Counted from the first letter of the stretch, positions 8,452 to 17,572 are shown. The stretch is DNA of 64,000 nt from CAHJXG01 sp964235485 (GCA_964235485.1 CAXSAZ010000002.1:62001-126000); one strand, 5' to 3'. Translations and numbers: made by a program. Notes: generated from the letters alone by a model not told the origin.

Positions 8452-9615
8452 TCAGGCCTCGGCATTAAGAGCAGGATGGAGGGCAGCAGCAGCCAACGCC
8501 TCCGCGGCGTAGTCCACGTCGGCCGCGGAGGTAAAGCGTCCCAGCCCAAGGCGCAAGGTCCGCGCCGCCGCGGCGTCCGTCAAACCAATCGCGCGCAAGA
8601 CGTAGCTCGGCTCAATCGCCGCCGAGCTGCACGCGGAGCCGGTGGACACGCACAACTCCGGCACGGCCCGCATGAGGTCCAACGCCCGCACCGGGAACGT
8701 GACGTTGAGATTGCCGGGGATGCGGTGCCGCAGCGATCCGTTCACTTGCAATTCCGGCATCTGCCGCCGCAGCCCGGCCAGCAAGCGGTCGCGCAACCCG
8801 GCCAAGCGCGCCGCTTCCTCCTCCATCTCCAAACGCGCCAAGCGGCAGGCCTCGCCCAAGCCGACCACCAGCGGCGTGGGCAGGGTGCCGGACCGCAGCC
8901 CGCGCTCCTGCCCGCCGCCGGAGAACAACGGCGCGAGCCGCACCCGCGGGCGGCGGCGGACATACAGCGCGCCCACGCCCTTCGGGCCATACAGCTTGTG
9001 GCCGCTGAGGCTCAGCAGGTCGATGCCGTGCACGTCGATGGCGATCTTCCCCGCGGCCTGCGCCGCGTCGGTGTGGAACAGCGCGCCCCCCTCCCGCGCG
9101 GCCGCCGCCAGCGCCGGGATGTCCTGGATCACGCCGGTCTCGTTGTTCACGGCCATGACGCTGACCAGCAGGGTCGGCTCGGCCAACGCGGCCCGCAGCA
9201 CGGCCGGGTCCAGGCGGCCATCAGGACCAACCGGCAGCACGACCGGCTCAAACCCGTCCTCCGCCGTGTCGGCCACGCTTTCCAGCACGCATTTATGCTC
9301 GGTCGCCACCGTGATGACCCGGCGGCGCGGATCGCCCATACGCCGGGCATGGCGGGCCGCGCCCTTGATGGCGATGTTGTTCGCTTCCGTCGCGCCGGAG
9401 GTCAGCACGATTTCCCGCAGCTCTGCGCCGATCAGCGCCGCGACCTCGGCCCGCGCCGCCTCGACGGCAGCCGCCGCATTCTGGCCCATCTGGTGCTCGG
9501 CGCTGTGCGGGTTGCCGTACTGTTCGGTGAACCAGGGCAGCATGGCCGCCAGCACCCGGGGGTCGCAGGGCGTGGTAGCCTGGTTGTCCAGGTAAACGGG
9601 ACGGTTCGGGCGCAT
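8452..9615 (-). CDS. iscS: Cysteine desulfurase IscS-type
   Basis: A 387-residue PLP enzyme that converts cysteine to alanine and a protein-bound persulfide. It has the YLDNQATTP start, the NNETG motif, PLP-binding Lys in SGHKLYGPKG, and the mobile-loop Cys in STGSACSS. It starts with ATG at 9615, 16 bases after the second desulfurase gene, and is immediately followed by the ferredoxin. Of the two adjacent desulfurases, this one has the canonical Isc/NifS layout and is the likely donor to Fe-S assembly and to MnmA. The two proteins are only moderately similar, so they look like paralogues rather than a recent tandem copy. Confidence 0.92.
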   Translation of the reverse strand: MRPNRPVYLDNQATTPCDPRVLAAMLPWFTEQYGNPHSAEHQMGQNAAAAVEAARAEVAALIGAELREIVLTSGATEANNIAIKGAARHARRMGDPRRRVITVATEHKCVLESVADTAEDGFEPVVLPVGPDGRLDPAVLRAALAEPTLLVSVMAVNNETGVIQDIPALAAAAREGGALFHTDAAQAAGKIAIDVHGIDLLSLSGHKLYGPKGVGALYVRRRPRVRLAPLFSGGGQERGLRSGTLPTPLVVGLGEACRLARLEMEEEAARLAGLRDRLLAGLRRQMPELQVNGSLRHRIPGNLNVTFPVRALDLMRAVPELCVSTGSACSSAAIEPSYVLRAIGLTDAAAARTLRLGLGRFTSAADVDYAAEALAAAALHPALNAEA

Positions 9616-9631
9616 GAACACCGATATGGCG

Positions 9632-10702
9632 CTAGGCCGCCCACTTCGCCAGCCGTGCAGCCATCGCGCCGTAGGCGTCCTGGAATGCCCGCACGTCATC
9701 CCAGGCGGCGGACCACGGCAGGCTGACGCGGATCGCCTCGCCGGCAAGCGCACCGGCCCCCATCGCGTCCAGCACATGGCTGCGCGAAACCTTGCCGCTG
9801 CTGCACGCGGCCCCGGCGGATACGGAAATGCCCGCGAGGTCCAGCGCGATCACCTGAGTGTCAGCCCGCACCCCGGGCAGCGCCAGGCAGGCCGTGTTGG
9901 GCAAGCGGCGGCTCCCGCCCAGCACGACCGCGCCGCAGCGGACGGCATGGGCCTCCGCCGCGTCGCGCATCAGGCGCAGGTCCGGGCGGGGCAGCGTGGC
10001 CGCGGCGGCGAAGCCCGCGATGCAGGGAAGCGCCGGCGTGCCGCCGCGACGCCCCCGCTCCTGCCCACCGCCGCGGACGACCGCCGCGACCTCCCGCCCC
10101 GGCGCCAACAGCAGCGCGCCGGCGCCCTTCGGCCCGCCCAGCTTGTGCGAGGACAGCGCCATGCTGTCCGCCCCGAGCGCCGCCAGGCTCGTCTCGGTGC
10201 GCCCGGCGGCCTGGACGGCATCGACGTGCAGCAGCGCCCCGTGCCGGCGGCAAAGCGCCGCCGCGTCCGCGACCGGCTGCAGCGTGCCGGTCTCGTTGTT
10301 CGCCAGCATGAGGCAGACCAGCGCCGGCGGTCCAGCCAAGATGCGGGCCAGCGCATCGAGATCAGCGGTCCCGTCGGCATCCACCGGCAGGACCTCGGCC
10401 CCGGGCGCCGCCGCACGCACGGCGTCATGCTCCGTGGCGCCGACGATCACCCGCCGCGCCGGGGACAGCCCGGCGATGGCCAGCATGTTGGCCTCGGTGC
10501 CGCCCGAGGTGAACACGACGTTCTCAGGCCGGGCGCCGAACCGGGCGGCGATAGCGGTCCGGGCGTCCTCCAAGACGCGCCGGGCCGCGCGGCCGGCGGC
10601 GTGGACGGAGGCCGGGTTGCCCACCATGTCGAGCGCCGCGAGGGCCGCCGCCCGCGCTTCCGGCCGCAACGGCTCCGTCGCGTTGGCGTCGAGGTAGGCC
10701 AT
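9632..10702 (-). CDS. Second cysteine desulfurase (NifS-like, class V aminotransferase)
   Basis: A 356-residue class V PLP enzyme, shorter than its neighbour. It shows the start AYLDANATEPLRPEA, NNETG, PLP Lys in SSHKLGGPKG, and a Cys loop SAGAACSSGK. The active-site residues of a desulfurase are all there. The start ATG at 10702 overlaps the cysE stop (TGATG); a GTG lies one codon earlier. It resembles desulfurases often annotated as the second copy in alphaproteobacterial isc/suf neighbourhoods, some of which are specialised for tRNA thiolation or cofactor sulfur. Which target it serves cannot be read from the sequence. Confidence 0.86.
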   Translation of the reverse strand: MAYLDANATEPLRPEARAAALAALDMVGNPASVHAAGRAARRVLEDARTAIAARFGARPENVVFTSGGTEANMLAIAGLSPARRVIVGATEHDAVRAAAPGAEVLPVDADGTADLDALARILAGPPALVCLMLANNETGTLQPVADAAALCRRHGALLHVDAVQAAGRTETSLAALGADSMALSSHKLGGPKGAGALLLAPGREVAAVVRGGGQERGRRGGTPALPCIAGFAAAATLPRPDLRLMRDAAEAHAVRCGAVVLGGSRRLPNTACLALPGVRADTQVIALDLAGISVSAGAACSSGKVSRSHVLDAMGAGALAGEAIRVSLPWSAAWDDVRAFQDAYGAMAARLAKWAA

Positions 10703-11394
10703 CACTCGGCCGCGGGGGACCGGCTCAGCGCGGACACCCGGGCTTCAAGCGCCAGCAGCTCCGCCCGCAGCGACTCCAGGTTGCGCACCAGGGGATCAAG
10801 CGTTTCCTCGCACGGCGTGCCGTAGGCCACGAAGATCGGCGTGGGGCTGGCCGGCTGCGGGGCGGCCCGCTTCAACGGGTCGCGCTCGACCGGGCGGGCG
10901 GGGATGCCGACCACGGTGACGCCGGCCCCCACCGGCTGGACCACGACGGCGTTGGCGCCGACCCGCGCGCCGTCGCCGATCAGGATGTCGCCCAGGATCT
11001 TCGCCCCGGCGCCCACGATCACGTTGTTGCCGAGCGTCGGGTGCCGCTTGCCCCGCTCGCTGCTGGTGCCGCCGAGCGTCACGCCGTGATACAGGTAAAC
11101 GTCGTCGCCGATCTCCGCCGTTTCGCCGATCACGACCCCCATGCCGTGGTCGATGATCAGCCGCCGGCCGATGCGCACGGCGGGGTGGATTTCGATGCCC
11201 GTCAGGAATCGCCCGAGATGGGCGGATATCCGCGCCGGAAGATGCAGGCCGCGCCGCCACAGCCCATGCGATAGCCGATGCCACAGAACCGCATGGAGGC
11301 CCGGGTAGCACAGCAGCACCTCCAGCCGGGACCGGGCGGCCGGGTCCCGTTCCCGATAGGCGCTGATGGCTTCACGCAAAAACATGAATGCCAT
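10702..11394 (-). CDS. cysE: Serine O-acetyltransferase
   Basis: A 230-residue short-form (EpsC-like) serine acetyltransferase that makes O-acetylserine, the direct precursor of cysteine. The left-handed beta-helix repeats begin at about residue 65 (IHPAVRIG). The catalytic region IDHGMGVVIGETAEIGDD and GVTLGGTSSERGKRHP is intact. The C-terminal 60 residues form a variable tail. It is first in the minus-strand operon, so cysteine supply (CysE) and sulfur extraction (desulfurases) are co-expressed. A second in-frame ATG lies three codons downstream. Confidence 0.92.
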   Translation of the reverse strand: MAFMFLREAISAYRERDPAARSRLEVLLCYPGLHAVLWHRLSHGLWRRGLHLPARISAHLGRFLTGIEIHPAVRIGRRLIIDHGMGVVIGETAEIGDDVYLYHGVTLGGTSSERGKRHPTLGNNVIVGAGAKILGDILIGDGARVGANAVVVQPVGAGVTVVGIPARPVERDPLKRAAPQPASPTPIFVAYGTPCEETLDPLVRNLESLRAELLALEARVSALSRSPAAE

Positions 11395-11663
11395 GCGACA
11401 ATTCCGTTATGTGTTTAGGACACGGCCATCTTATATAGGTGCATCCACGGGTTAGCGCCGCCCCCGGCAAAGAGATTTCCCGAGGCAGCGCCAATCCGAG
11501 CTAAGCCGTTTGCCCAAGCGGGGTCAACTCGCCGGGTCAGCGACGGAGTGGAGCATGTTCATTGGAAGCGGTCGGAGCGACGCTTGGGCAGTGCCCGGCA
11601 TGGCCCGCCGCGGCAGCGACCGACGGCCCTGCTTGGCCGCGGAGAGAAGGAAAACTGGACACC

Positions 11664-12329
11664 ATGCCTGAGGTCATGTTCGCCGGTCCTGATGGGCGGC
11701 TTGAGGGACGCTACCACCATTCCAAGGAAACCGGCGCCCCGCTGGCGCTCATCCTGCACCCGCACCCGCTGCACGGGGGCACGATGAACAACCGCATTTC
11801 CTACACGATGTACCAGTCGTTCCAGAAGCTCGGCTTTTCCGTCATGCGGTTCAACTTCCGCGGCGTCGGGCGCAGCCAGGGCAAGTACGACGGCGGCTTC
11901 GGCGAGATCAGCGACGCCGCCGCGGCGCTGGACTGGATGCAGATGGTCAACCCGAACTCGGGCGGGCTGTGGATCAGCGGGTATTCCTTCGGCGCCTTTG
12001 TGGGAATGCAGTTGCTGATGCGGCGCCCGGAGATTTCGGGCTGGGTCAGCGTGGCGACGCCGGCCAGCCACTACGATTTCGGCTTCCTCGCCCCTTGCCC
12101 GTGCGGCGGCCTGATGCTGCACGGCGACAGCGACGAGCTGGTGCCGGAACCCTCGGTGCGGAAGCTGGTGGACAAGCTGAACACGCAGAAGAACGTCCAG
12201 GTGGATTACCGGGTTTACCCCGGCGCGGACCATGTGTTCGCCAGCCACGCCGAGCATGTCGGCCAGGCCATCGAGGATCACGTCGGCCAGATCATGGCTC
12301 GCAAGGCGATGGCGCTCGCGGCTGATTGA
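11664..12329 (+). CDS. Alpha/beta hydrolase (dienelactone-hydrolase-like)
   Basis: A 221-residue hydrolase of a conserved alphaproteobacterial family without a settled substrate. The oxyanion region HPHPLHGGTMNN is near residue 34. The nucleophile Ser is in GYSFG at about 107, the acid is in HGDSDEL at about 155, and the catalytic His is in GADHVFASH at about 194. It has no signal peptide, so it is cytoplasmic. The start at 11664 gives the family-typical MPEVMF N-terminus, with purine-rich GGAGAGAAGG upstream. A strong terminator follows directly, so it is probably monocistronic. Confidence 0.85.
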   Translation: MPEVMFAGPDGRLEGRYHHSKETGAPLALILHPHPLHGGTMNNRISYTMYQSFQKLGFSVMRFNFRGVGRSQGKYDGGFGEISDAAAALDWMQMVNPNSGGLWISGYSFGAFVGMQLLMRRPEISGWVSVATPASHYDFGFLAPCPCGGLMLHGDSDELVPEPSVRKLVDKLNTQKNVQVDYRVYPGADHVFASHAEHVGQAIEDHVGQIMARKAMALAAD

Positions 12330-12355
12330 GCCGTCACGATGACTCCCTAGTCCTA

Positions 12356-12396
12356 GCCGCGCGGGCCTTTCCACGGAAAGGCCCGCACGGCTTTTT
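12356..12396 (+). terminator. Rho-independent terminator after the alpha/beta hydrolase
   Basis: A 12-bp perfect GC-rich stem (12361-12372 with 12375-12386) is extended by four further pairs beyond one mismatch. It has a tiny loop and runs into TTTTT at 12392-12396. The T tract is only on the plus-strand side, so it terminates the hydrolase transcript rather than msrB. Confidence 0.85.
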
Positions 12397-12408
12397 CAGG
12401 CCAGCAAA

Positions 12409-12837
12409 TCAGGCACCCTGGAAGCTCAGCGAAACGCCATTCATGCAGTAGCGCAGGCCGGTCGGTGCCGGGCCGTCCGGGAAGACGTGGCCGAGATGGC
12501 TGCCGCAATTGCTGCAATGCACCTCGGTGCGGGCCATGCCCCAGGATCGGTCCTCCGTGGTGCCAACCGCATCGGGCGCGACCGGCCGGAAGAAGCTGGG
12601 CCAGCCGGTGCCGCTCTCGAACTTGGCGTCCGTCTTGAACAGCGCCTGGCCGCAGCCGGCGCACTCGTAAACGCCGTCCCGCTTCTCGGCGTTGAGCGGG
12701 CTGGTGCAGGCACGTTCGGTGCCGTGGCCGCGCATCACCTTGTACTGCTCCGGCGTGAGCATAGCCTGCCACTCGGCGTCGGTCCGGGTGAAGGCGTAAG
12801 CCTCGGCCGGCTTGGTCTTGGTCGCAAACAGGGACAT
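12409..12837 (-). CDS. msrB: Peptide-methionine (R)-S-oxide reductase
   Basis: A 142-residue MsrB that repairs methionine-R-sulfoxide in proteins. The two zinc CxxC pairs (CAGC and CSNC) are present. The catalytic Cys lies in RYCMNGVSL near the C-terminus, and the conserved GTGWPSF stretch is intact. The N-terminus has no signal peptide, so it is cytoplasmic. It converges with the alpha/beta hydrolase across the terminator. It stands in the same direction as the downstream-lying substrate-binding protein gene but is separated from it by about 60 bases. Confidence 0.95.
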   Translation of the reverse strand: MSLFATKTKPAEAYAFTRTDAEWQAMLTPEQYKVMRGHGTERACTSPLNAEKRDGVYECAGCGQALFKTDAKFESGTGWPSFFRPVAPDAVGTTEDRSWGMARTEVHCSNCGSHLGHVFPDGPAPTGLRYCMNGVSLSFQGA

Positions 12838-12899
12838 GATGTGATCTCCTCGGATCGGTCGCGTTTATATGGGGGCTGGGCCGCGTTTCGGGAGGGCGC

Positions 12900-13910
12900 T
12901 CACGGCAAGCTGCCCACGGCGTCCTGCAGGACGCCCCACGCCGCGTCGCCGTATTTCCCGCGCCAATCGCTGTAGAAGCCGCTCTTTTTCAGCGCGTCGC
13001 GGAAGGGCGCCGGGTCGGTGTCGTTGAAGGCCAGCCCGGTGCCCGAAAGCTTGCCGCGCAGCTCGGCGTTGAGCTTGGCCACATCGCTCCGCTCGTCCAT
13101 CGCCGACTTGTTGACCTCGCGCGCAACAATTTCCTGGGCGTCCTTGGGCAGGCGCTCGAAGCTGCGGCGGTTGGCCAGGAACCAGTAGCCGTCCCACATG
13201 TGGTTGGTCATCGAGCAGAACTTCTGCACCTCGTAGAACTTGGTCGTGTCGATCACCGCCAGCGGGTTTTCCTGCCCATCGACGATCTTGGTCTGCAGGG
13301 CGGAGTAGGTTTCGCTGATGTTGATGCTGGCCGGCGCCGCGCCGAGAGCTGCGAACATGCTGGTCCAAAGCGGGCTGACCGGCACGCGCAGCTTCAGGTT
13401 GCGGAGGTCCTCCGGCGCGCGGATCGGCCTCGTGCTGGTCGTCACCTGCCGGAACCCGTTGTCCCAGATGCGGTCCATGGCGAGGAGACCGCGCTTGGCG
13501 ACCTCTCCCCGCACGAACTCGCCGAGCTTGCCGTCCATGGCGCGCCACACCTGGTCGTAGTCCTTGAACGCGAAGCCCACGCCGTTGATGCTGGCCGGCG
13601 GCACCAGGGTTGAAAGGATCAGGCCGGACAGCGTGAAGAACTCGACCGCCCCGGACCGGAGCTGGCTCAGCACGTCGGTGTCGGAGCCGAGCTGGTTGTT
13701 CGGAAACACCTTGATCTCCACCCGGCCGCCCGTGGCTTCCAGCACGCGCGCCATGCCTTCGTTGGCGCGGATGTTCATCGGATGCGCGGCCGGCAGGTTG
13801 TTCGCGAACTTGTAGGTGAACTCGGCAGCGCCGGCGGGCCGGCTGCGTATGGCGAACAGCGGCAGCGCAGCCGCCCCGGCGGCCAGGCTGCGGCGGGTGA
13901 TGGGCGGCAT
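12900..13910 (-). CDS. TRAP transporter solute-binding protein (DctP family), Tat-type signal
   Basis: A 336-residue periplasmic binding protein of the DctP/TAXI-unrelated TRAP class. The N-terminus ITRRSLAAGAAALPLF has a twin-arginine pattern followed by a hydrophobic stretch and an AGA-AE cleavage region. The mature part begins FTYKFANNLPAAHPMN. The conserved Arg-containing stretch LRNLKLRVP is near residue 165. No DctQ or DctM membrane gene is next to it, so its transporter is elsewhere or it serves another role. The start at 13910 is chosen to place the twin arginines near the N-terminus. The ligand is unknown; the family binds carboxylates and related anions. Confidence 0.85.
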   Translation of the reverse strand: MPPITRRSLAAGAAALPLFAIRSRPAGAAEFTYKFANNLPAAHPMNIRANEGMARVLEATGGRVEIKVFPNNQLGSDTDVLSQLRSGAVEFFTLSGLILSTLVPPASINGVGFAFKDYDQVWRAMDGKLGEFVRGEVAKRGLLAMDRIWDNGFRQVTTSTRPIRAPEDLRNLKLRVPVSPLWTSMFAALGAAPASINISETYSALQTKIVDGQENPLAVIDTTKFYEVQKFCSMTNHMWDGYWFLANRRSFERLPKDAQEIVAREVNKSAMDERSDVAKLNAELRGKLSGTGLAFNDTDPAPFRDALKKSGFYSDWRGKYGDAAWGVLQDAVGSLP

Positions 13911-14034
13911 GGGCGCGTCCTCCAGCGTTCCTCTTGTTGCATGGCCCGTATCGCGATTCCGGCCTGGACGGAAGGCCCGCTTGCATCCCGGCCCAGCCCT
14001 ACCGAAATCCCGGGCAAGGGATCGGAGGCTGCTT

Positions 14035-15201
14035 ATGACCGCATGTATCGTTGGCTGGGCGCATACCCCGTTCGGCAAGCTGGAGGAGCCGGATGTGGAG
14101 GCGCTGATCGCCCGCGCCGCCGGCAGCGCTATCGCGGATGCGGGCATCGAGCCGTCGGAGATCGACGGGGTGTTCGTCGGCCTGTTCAACAACGGCTTTT
14201 CCCGCCAGGACTTCCCAAGCTCCCTGCCCATGCAGGACATCGAGGCGCTGCGCTTCAAGCCGGCGACCCGGTATGAGAACGCCTGCGCGTCCGGCTCCGC
14301 CGCCATCCACGGGGCGCGGGACTTCCTGGCGGCCGGGCGCGGCCGGTTCGCGCTGGTGGTGGGCGCGGAGAAGATGACGGCGACGCCGGGTCCGCAGGTC
14401 GGCGACAACCTGCTGGGCGCGAGCTACCGGCGGGAGGAAGGCGACATCCCCGCAGGCTTCGCCGGTGTGTTCGGCCGCATCGCCGAGCGGTATTTCCAAC
14501 GCCATGGCGACCAGTCGGACGCGCTGGCCGCCATTGCCGCCAAGAACCACCGCAACGGCGTGGACAACCCGTATGCGCAGATGCGGCGCGACCTCGGCTA
14601 CGAGTTCTGCCGCACCGTCAGCGAGAAGAACCCCTACGTCGCGCCGCCGCTGAAGCGCACAGACTGCTCATTGGTCAGCGACGGCGCGGCGGCGCTGGTG
14701 CTCACGGACGAGGACACCGCGCGGGCCATGGGCAAGGCCGTGCGCTTCCGCAGCGCCGTGCACGTCAACGACTTCCTGCCGCTGTCCCGCCGCGACCCCA
14801 CCCGGTTCGACGGCGCGGCGCTGGCCTGGTCGCAGGCGCTGCAGCAGGCCGGGCTGACGCTGCATGACTTGTCGTTCGCCGAGGTGCACGACTGCTTCAC
14901 CATCGCCGAGCTGCTGGCCTACGAGGCGATGGGGCTGGCCGAGCCGGGCCAGGGCGCGCGGGTGGTGCTGGACGGCACGACCGGGCCAGACGGGCGGCTG
15001 CCGGTCAACCGAAGCGGCGGGCTGAAGGCCAAGGGCCACCCCGTCGGCGCGACCGGGGTGTCCATGCACGCCATCGCCGCCATGCAGCTCACCGGGCAGG
15101 CCGGCGCCATGCAGTTGCCGCAGGCGGACGTGGGCGGCGTGTTCAACATGGGCGGCGCGGGCGTCGCGAACTACGTCAGCATCCTTGAGCCGCTGCGCTG
15201 A
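14035..15201 (+). CDS. Thiolase-family protein (SCP-x-like acetyl-CoA acetyltransferase)
   Basis: A 388-residue thiolase-fold enzyme. The nucleophile Cys84 is in NACASGSAA and His335 is in KGHPVGATG. The usual third element, CxGGG, is replaced by NMGGAGVAN without a Cys, as in the SCP-x-like or lipid-transfer-like branch. It may therefore cleave or condense branched or bulky acyl-CoA, or act without classical thiolysis. The start at 14035 has GGAGG about six bases upstream. It is divergent from the TRAP binding protein and convergent with flgL. Confidence 0.85.
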   Translation: MTACIVGWAHTPFGKLEEPDVEALIARAAGSAIADAGIEPSEIDGVFVGLFNNGFSRQDFPSSLPMQDIEALRFKPATRYENACASGSAAIHGARDFLAAGRGRFALVVGAEKMTATPGPQVGDNLLGASYRREEGDIPAGFAGVFGRIAERYFQRHGDQSDALAAIAAKNHRNGVDNPYAQMRRDLGYEFCRTVSEKNPYVAPPLKRTDCSLVSDGAAALVLTDEDTARAMGKAVRFRSAVHVNDFLPLSRRDPTRFDGAALAWSQALQQAGLTLHDLSFAEVHDCFTIAELLAYEAMGLAEPGQGARVVLDGTTGPDGRLPVNRSGGLKAKGHPVGATGVSMHAIAAMQLTGQAGAMQLPQADVGGVFNMGGAGVANYVSILEPLR

Positions 15202-15217
15202 GCGCCGCTTTGCCGCT

Positions 15218-16186
15218 TTATAGATACTGGGCCAGGTTCAGGTTCTTGGCCCCGGCGATCAATTGATACGACGTTTGGAGCTTCGTTTGCAGGAGTGAGA
15301 CCCGGGTAGCGAGGGCCGCGTAGTCCACGTTCTCCGCGCTGTCCAACTGGGCGTTCAAGGCGGTCACGGTGTCGCCCAACTGGGTGCGCCGGGCCGCGAG
15401 GCTGGATTGCACGTCGCCCAACGCGCCGGACTCGACGGCAATCGCGCCCACGGCGCTGCCCAGCAGGGCGTGCGCGCCCGCGGCCGTCGCCTGCAAGCCC
15501 GGCCCGGGCGTCGCGTTGGCGAGCGTTGCCAACGCCTTGAGGATGTCCCGCGCGTAGGACCCCGTGGTCGGCGCGGCCGAGGGGGTCAACGTGTTCTGGT
15601 TCGCCAGCACGCCGACCTGCACCCGCTGCCCTTCCCCCACCTCGATGGTCGGCGGCGCCGTGCCGAGCGTCGCGGAGAACGGCGCCGTGGCCGTGTCGCT
15701 CGCCAGCACCGCCGCGCCCACGACCGCGACCGAGGCGTCGGGCAGCGGCGGGTTGGCCGTGTCCTGCCCGGCGAACACATAGATGTCGCCCGCCTTGCTG
15801 TTCAGCAACTGCCCGACCTGCTCCAGCGCCACGCGGGCGGAGGCCGCGATGCTGCTGGCTTCCGAAGGGACCAGCCCGTTGATCGCGCCCGACTTCGCGA
15901 AGAAATCGGCAGCGATCTTGCTGATGCCGCTGAGTGCCGACTGCGCCACGCCGAGCCGCCCGGTCGCGCTGTCGATGTTGGCCTGCCACGCTTCCGCGTG
16001 CGTCACCTGGGGCCGCAGGTCGAGCGACGTCTTCGCCCCCACGCCCAGCCCGGCGTAACTTTCGGCGATGCGCCCCGTGGCGGCCTGCATCGTCGCCGTG
16101 TCGAGTTGACGGCGCACGACCGCGCTGTTGCCGGCAAGGCGCGCCAGCAGCGCGCTTTCGCTCGAAGTGCTGATAATGCCCGACAT
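15218..16186 (-). CDS. flgL: Flagellar hook-filament junction protein FlgL
   Basis: A 322-residue flagellin-like protein. It has the conserved N-terminal (STSSESALLARLAGNS) and C-terminal (LQTKLQTSYQLIAGAKNLNLAQYL) coiled-coil halves, with a variable middle. Length and position after flgK identify it as HAP3 rather than flagellin. It forms the second junction ring between hook and filament and is exported through the flagellar type III system. It is last in the flgE-flgK-flgL minus-strand operon; only one base separates it from the flgK stop. Confidence 0.9.
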   Translation of the reverse strand: MSGIISTSSESALLARLAGNSAVVRRQLDTATMQAATGRIAESYAGLGVGAKTSLDLRPQVTHAEAWQANIDSATGRLGVAQSALSGISKIAADFFAKSGAINGLVPSEASSIAASARVALEQVGQLLNSKAGDIYVFAGQDTANPPLPDASVAVVGAAVLASDTATAPFSATLGTAPPTIEVGEGQRVQVGVLANQNTLTPSAAPTTGSYARDILKALATLANATPGPGLQATAAGAHALLGSAVGAIAVESGALGDVQSSLAARRTQLGDTVTALNAQLDSAENVDYAALATRVSLLQTKLQTSYQLIAGAKNLNLAQYL

Positions 16187-16187
16187 G

Positions 16188-17555
16188 CTACCTCACGGAG
16201 TCCAGCAATTGCGTCCACATCGCCTGCGCCGCCGTGATGACCTTGGCGTTCGCGGCGTAGGCGTTCTGCAGGCGGATCAGGTCCGCCGTTTCGGTGTCGA
16301 TTGAAACGCCCGTCCCGTCGGCAAGCTTCTTGTCCAGCGATGCCTGCACCGCCTCCCCGGTCGCGAGCTTCCCGGCCGCGTCCGCCGCCAGCCCGGCGTT
16401 CTGGGTGACCAGCGCCGAGGCGGTGGCGACCAAGCTGCCGGGGGCGCTGCCGAGCACCCGGTCGAGCACGTTGTTGATCAGCGCCGTGGACCCGGCCGCG
16501 CCTGCCGGGCCGGTGCCGTCGCGCGTGATCGAGGGAGTGGCGACCGCCGCGGCGCTCACCCGCAGGCCCTGCGCGAAGCCGGAGGTGGGCACCGCCGGCA
16601 CGGTTCCGTCGGCGCCGGTGAACAGCGTCATCCCCTGCAGGCCAAACCGCGCGGCCAGCGACTGCGCGAATTGGTCCACCTGCCCTTGCAAGGCGGGAAG
16701 CGTGCCGTCCCGCAGCGCCAGGTTCGCGCCGATCCGCCCGCCGACCGGCTGGCCCGCGACCGGCACGCCGTCCAGACTCAGTTGCGGCACGGCCGCCGCC
16801 GGGGTGTCCGGCGCAAGCGTCGCCGCGGCCAGCGCGAACGGTCCGGTCGCGCTGCGCAGCGGCAGCTCCAAGCCCCCGGCCATGGCCAACGCGTCCCCGT
16901 TCGCCTGGCGCAGCACACGCGCGCCGGTCAGGTCCGACAGGGTACGGATGCTGCGGTCCCGCTGGTCCTCCAGGTCCGCCGTGCTTGCGCCAACATTCTT
17001 CGCGGCGATGATCCGGTCGGACAAGGTGCCGATGTCGCGGAGCGCGCTGTTGGCCGCGGCCACGTCCGACACCGCGGAGTCCTGCGCGGACTGCCGCGCA
17101 TCCGAGACCGCCTTGCCCAGCGTGTTCACCCCGCGGGCCAGCGCGTCCGCCCGGTTCACCACCACGCGCTGCTGCGCCGCGTTGGCCGGGTCGGATTGCA
17201 GCCGCGTGAAGGCGTCGCGCAGCGTCCCGAGCAGGCTGGGCAGGTCGAACCCGCTGCCGGGCGTGCCGGACGCCGCGTCGATGGAGGCCAGCGCGTCGGC
17301 CTGGGTTTGCTGGCCCACCACGGTCGCCGACGCCGCCAGCGCGTCCGCCTGCAGCCGCTCGTCCACGCTGCGCGCGGCGACCCCGGTGCGGACGCCCATG
17401 CCCTGCCCGCCGGCGGCGGCGCTGGTGACCGCGTTGGTTTGGCGCACGTAGCCGGCGGTGCCGGCGTTCGCCACGTTCTGCGACACCGTGGCGATGCGGC
17501 GGCTGACGCTGTCCAGGCCGGACGCGGACGCATGGAGGACGCTGTCGAGGGACAT
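16188..17555 (-). CDS. flgK: Flagellar hook-associated protein FlgK
   Basis: A 455-residue HAP1. The N-terminus has the rod/hook family signature VSQNVANAGTAGYVRQ, and the C-terminus ends with the coiled coil DLIRLQNAYAANAKVITAAQAMWTQLLDSVR pattern common to axial proteins. It makes the first junction ring between hook and filament. It lies 17 bases after flgE and is co-transcribed with flgL. The Ala-rich middle is variable, as usual. Confidence 0.92.
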   Translation of the reverse strand: MSLDSVLHASASGLDSVSRRIATVSQNVANAGTAGYVRQTNAVTSAAAGGQGMGVRTGVAARSVDERLQADALAASATVVGQQTQADALASIDAASGTPGSGFDLPSLLGTLRDAFTRLQSDPANAAQQRVVVNRADALARGVNTLGKAVSDARQSAQDSAVSDVAAANSALRDIGTLSDRIIAAKNVGASTADLEDQRDRSIRTLSDLTGARVLRQANGDALAMAGGLELPLRSATGPFALAAATLAPDTPAAAVPQLSLDGVPVAGQPVGGRIGANLALRDGTLPALQGQVDQFAQSLAARFGLQGMTLFTGADGTVPAVPTSGFAQGLRVSAAAVATPSITRDGTGPAGAAGSTALINNVLDRVLGSAPGSLVATASALVTQNAGLAADAAGKLATGEAVQASLDKKLADGTGVSIDTETADLIRLQNAYAANAKVITAAQAMWTQLLDSVR

Positions 17556-17572
17556 GGGAGCGACCTACGGCC

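Noticed and set aside
9632..10702. Recent tandem duplication of iscS
   Set aside because: The two desulfurases differ in length and in most residues outside active-site motifs, so they are old paralogues.
15218..16186. Flagellin gene
   Set aside because: The protein resembles flagellin at its ends, but its place after flgK and its C-terminal sequence fit FlgL.
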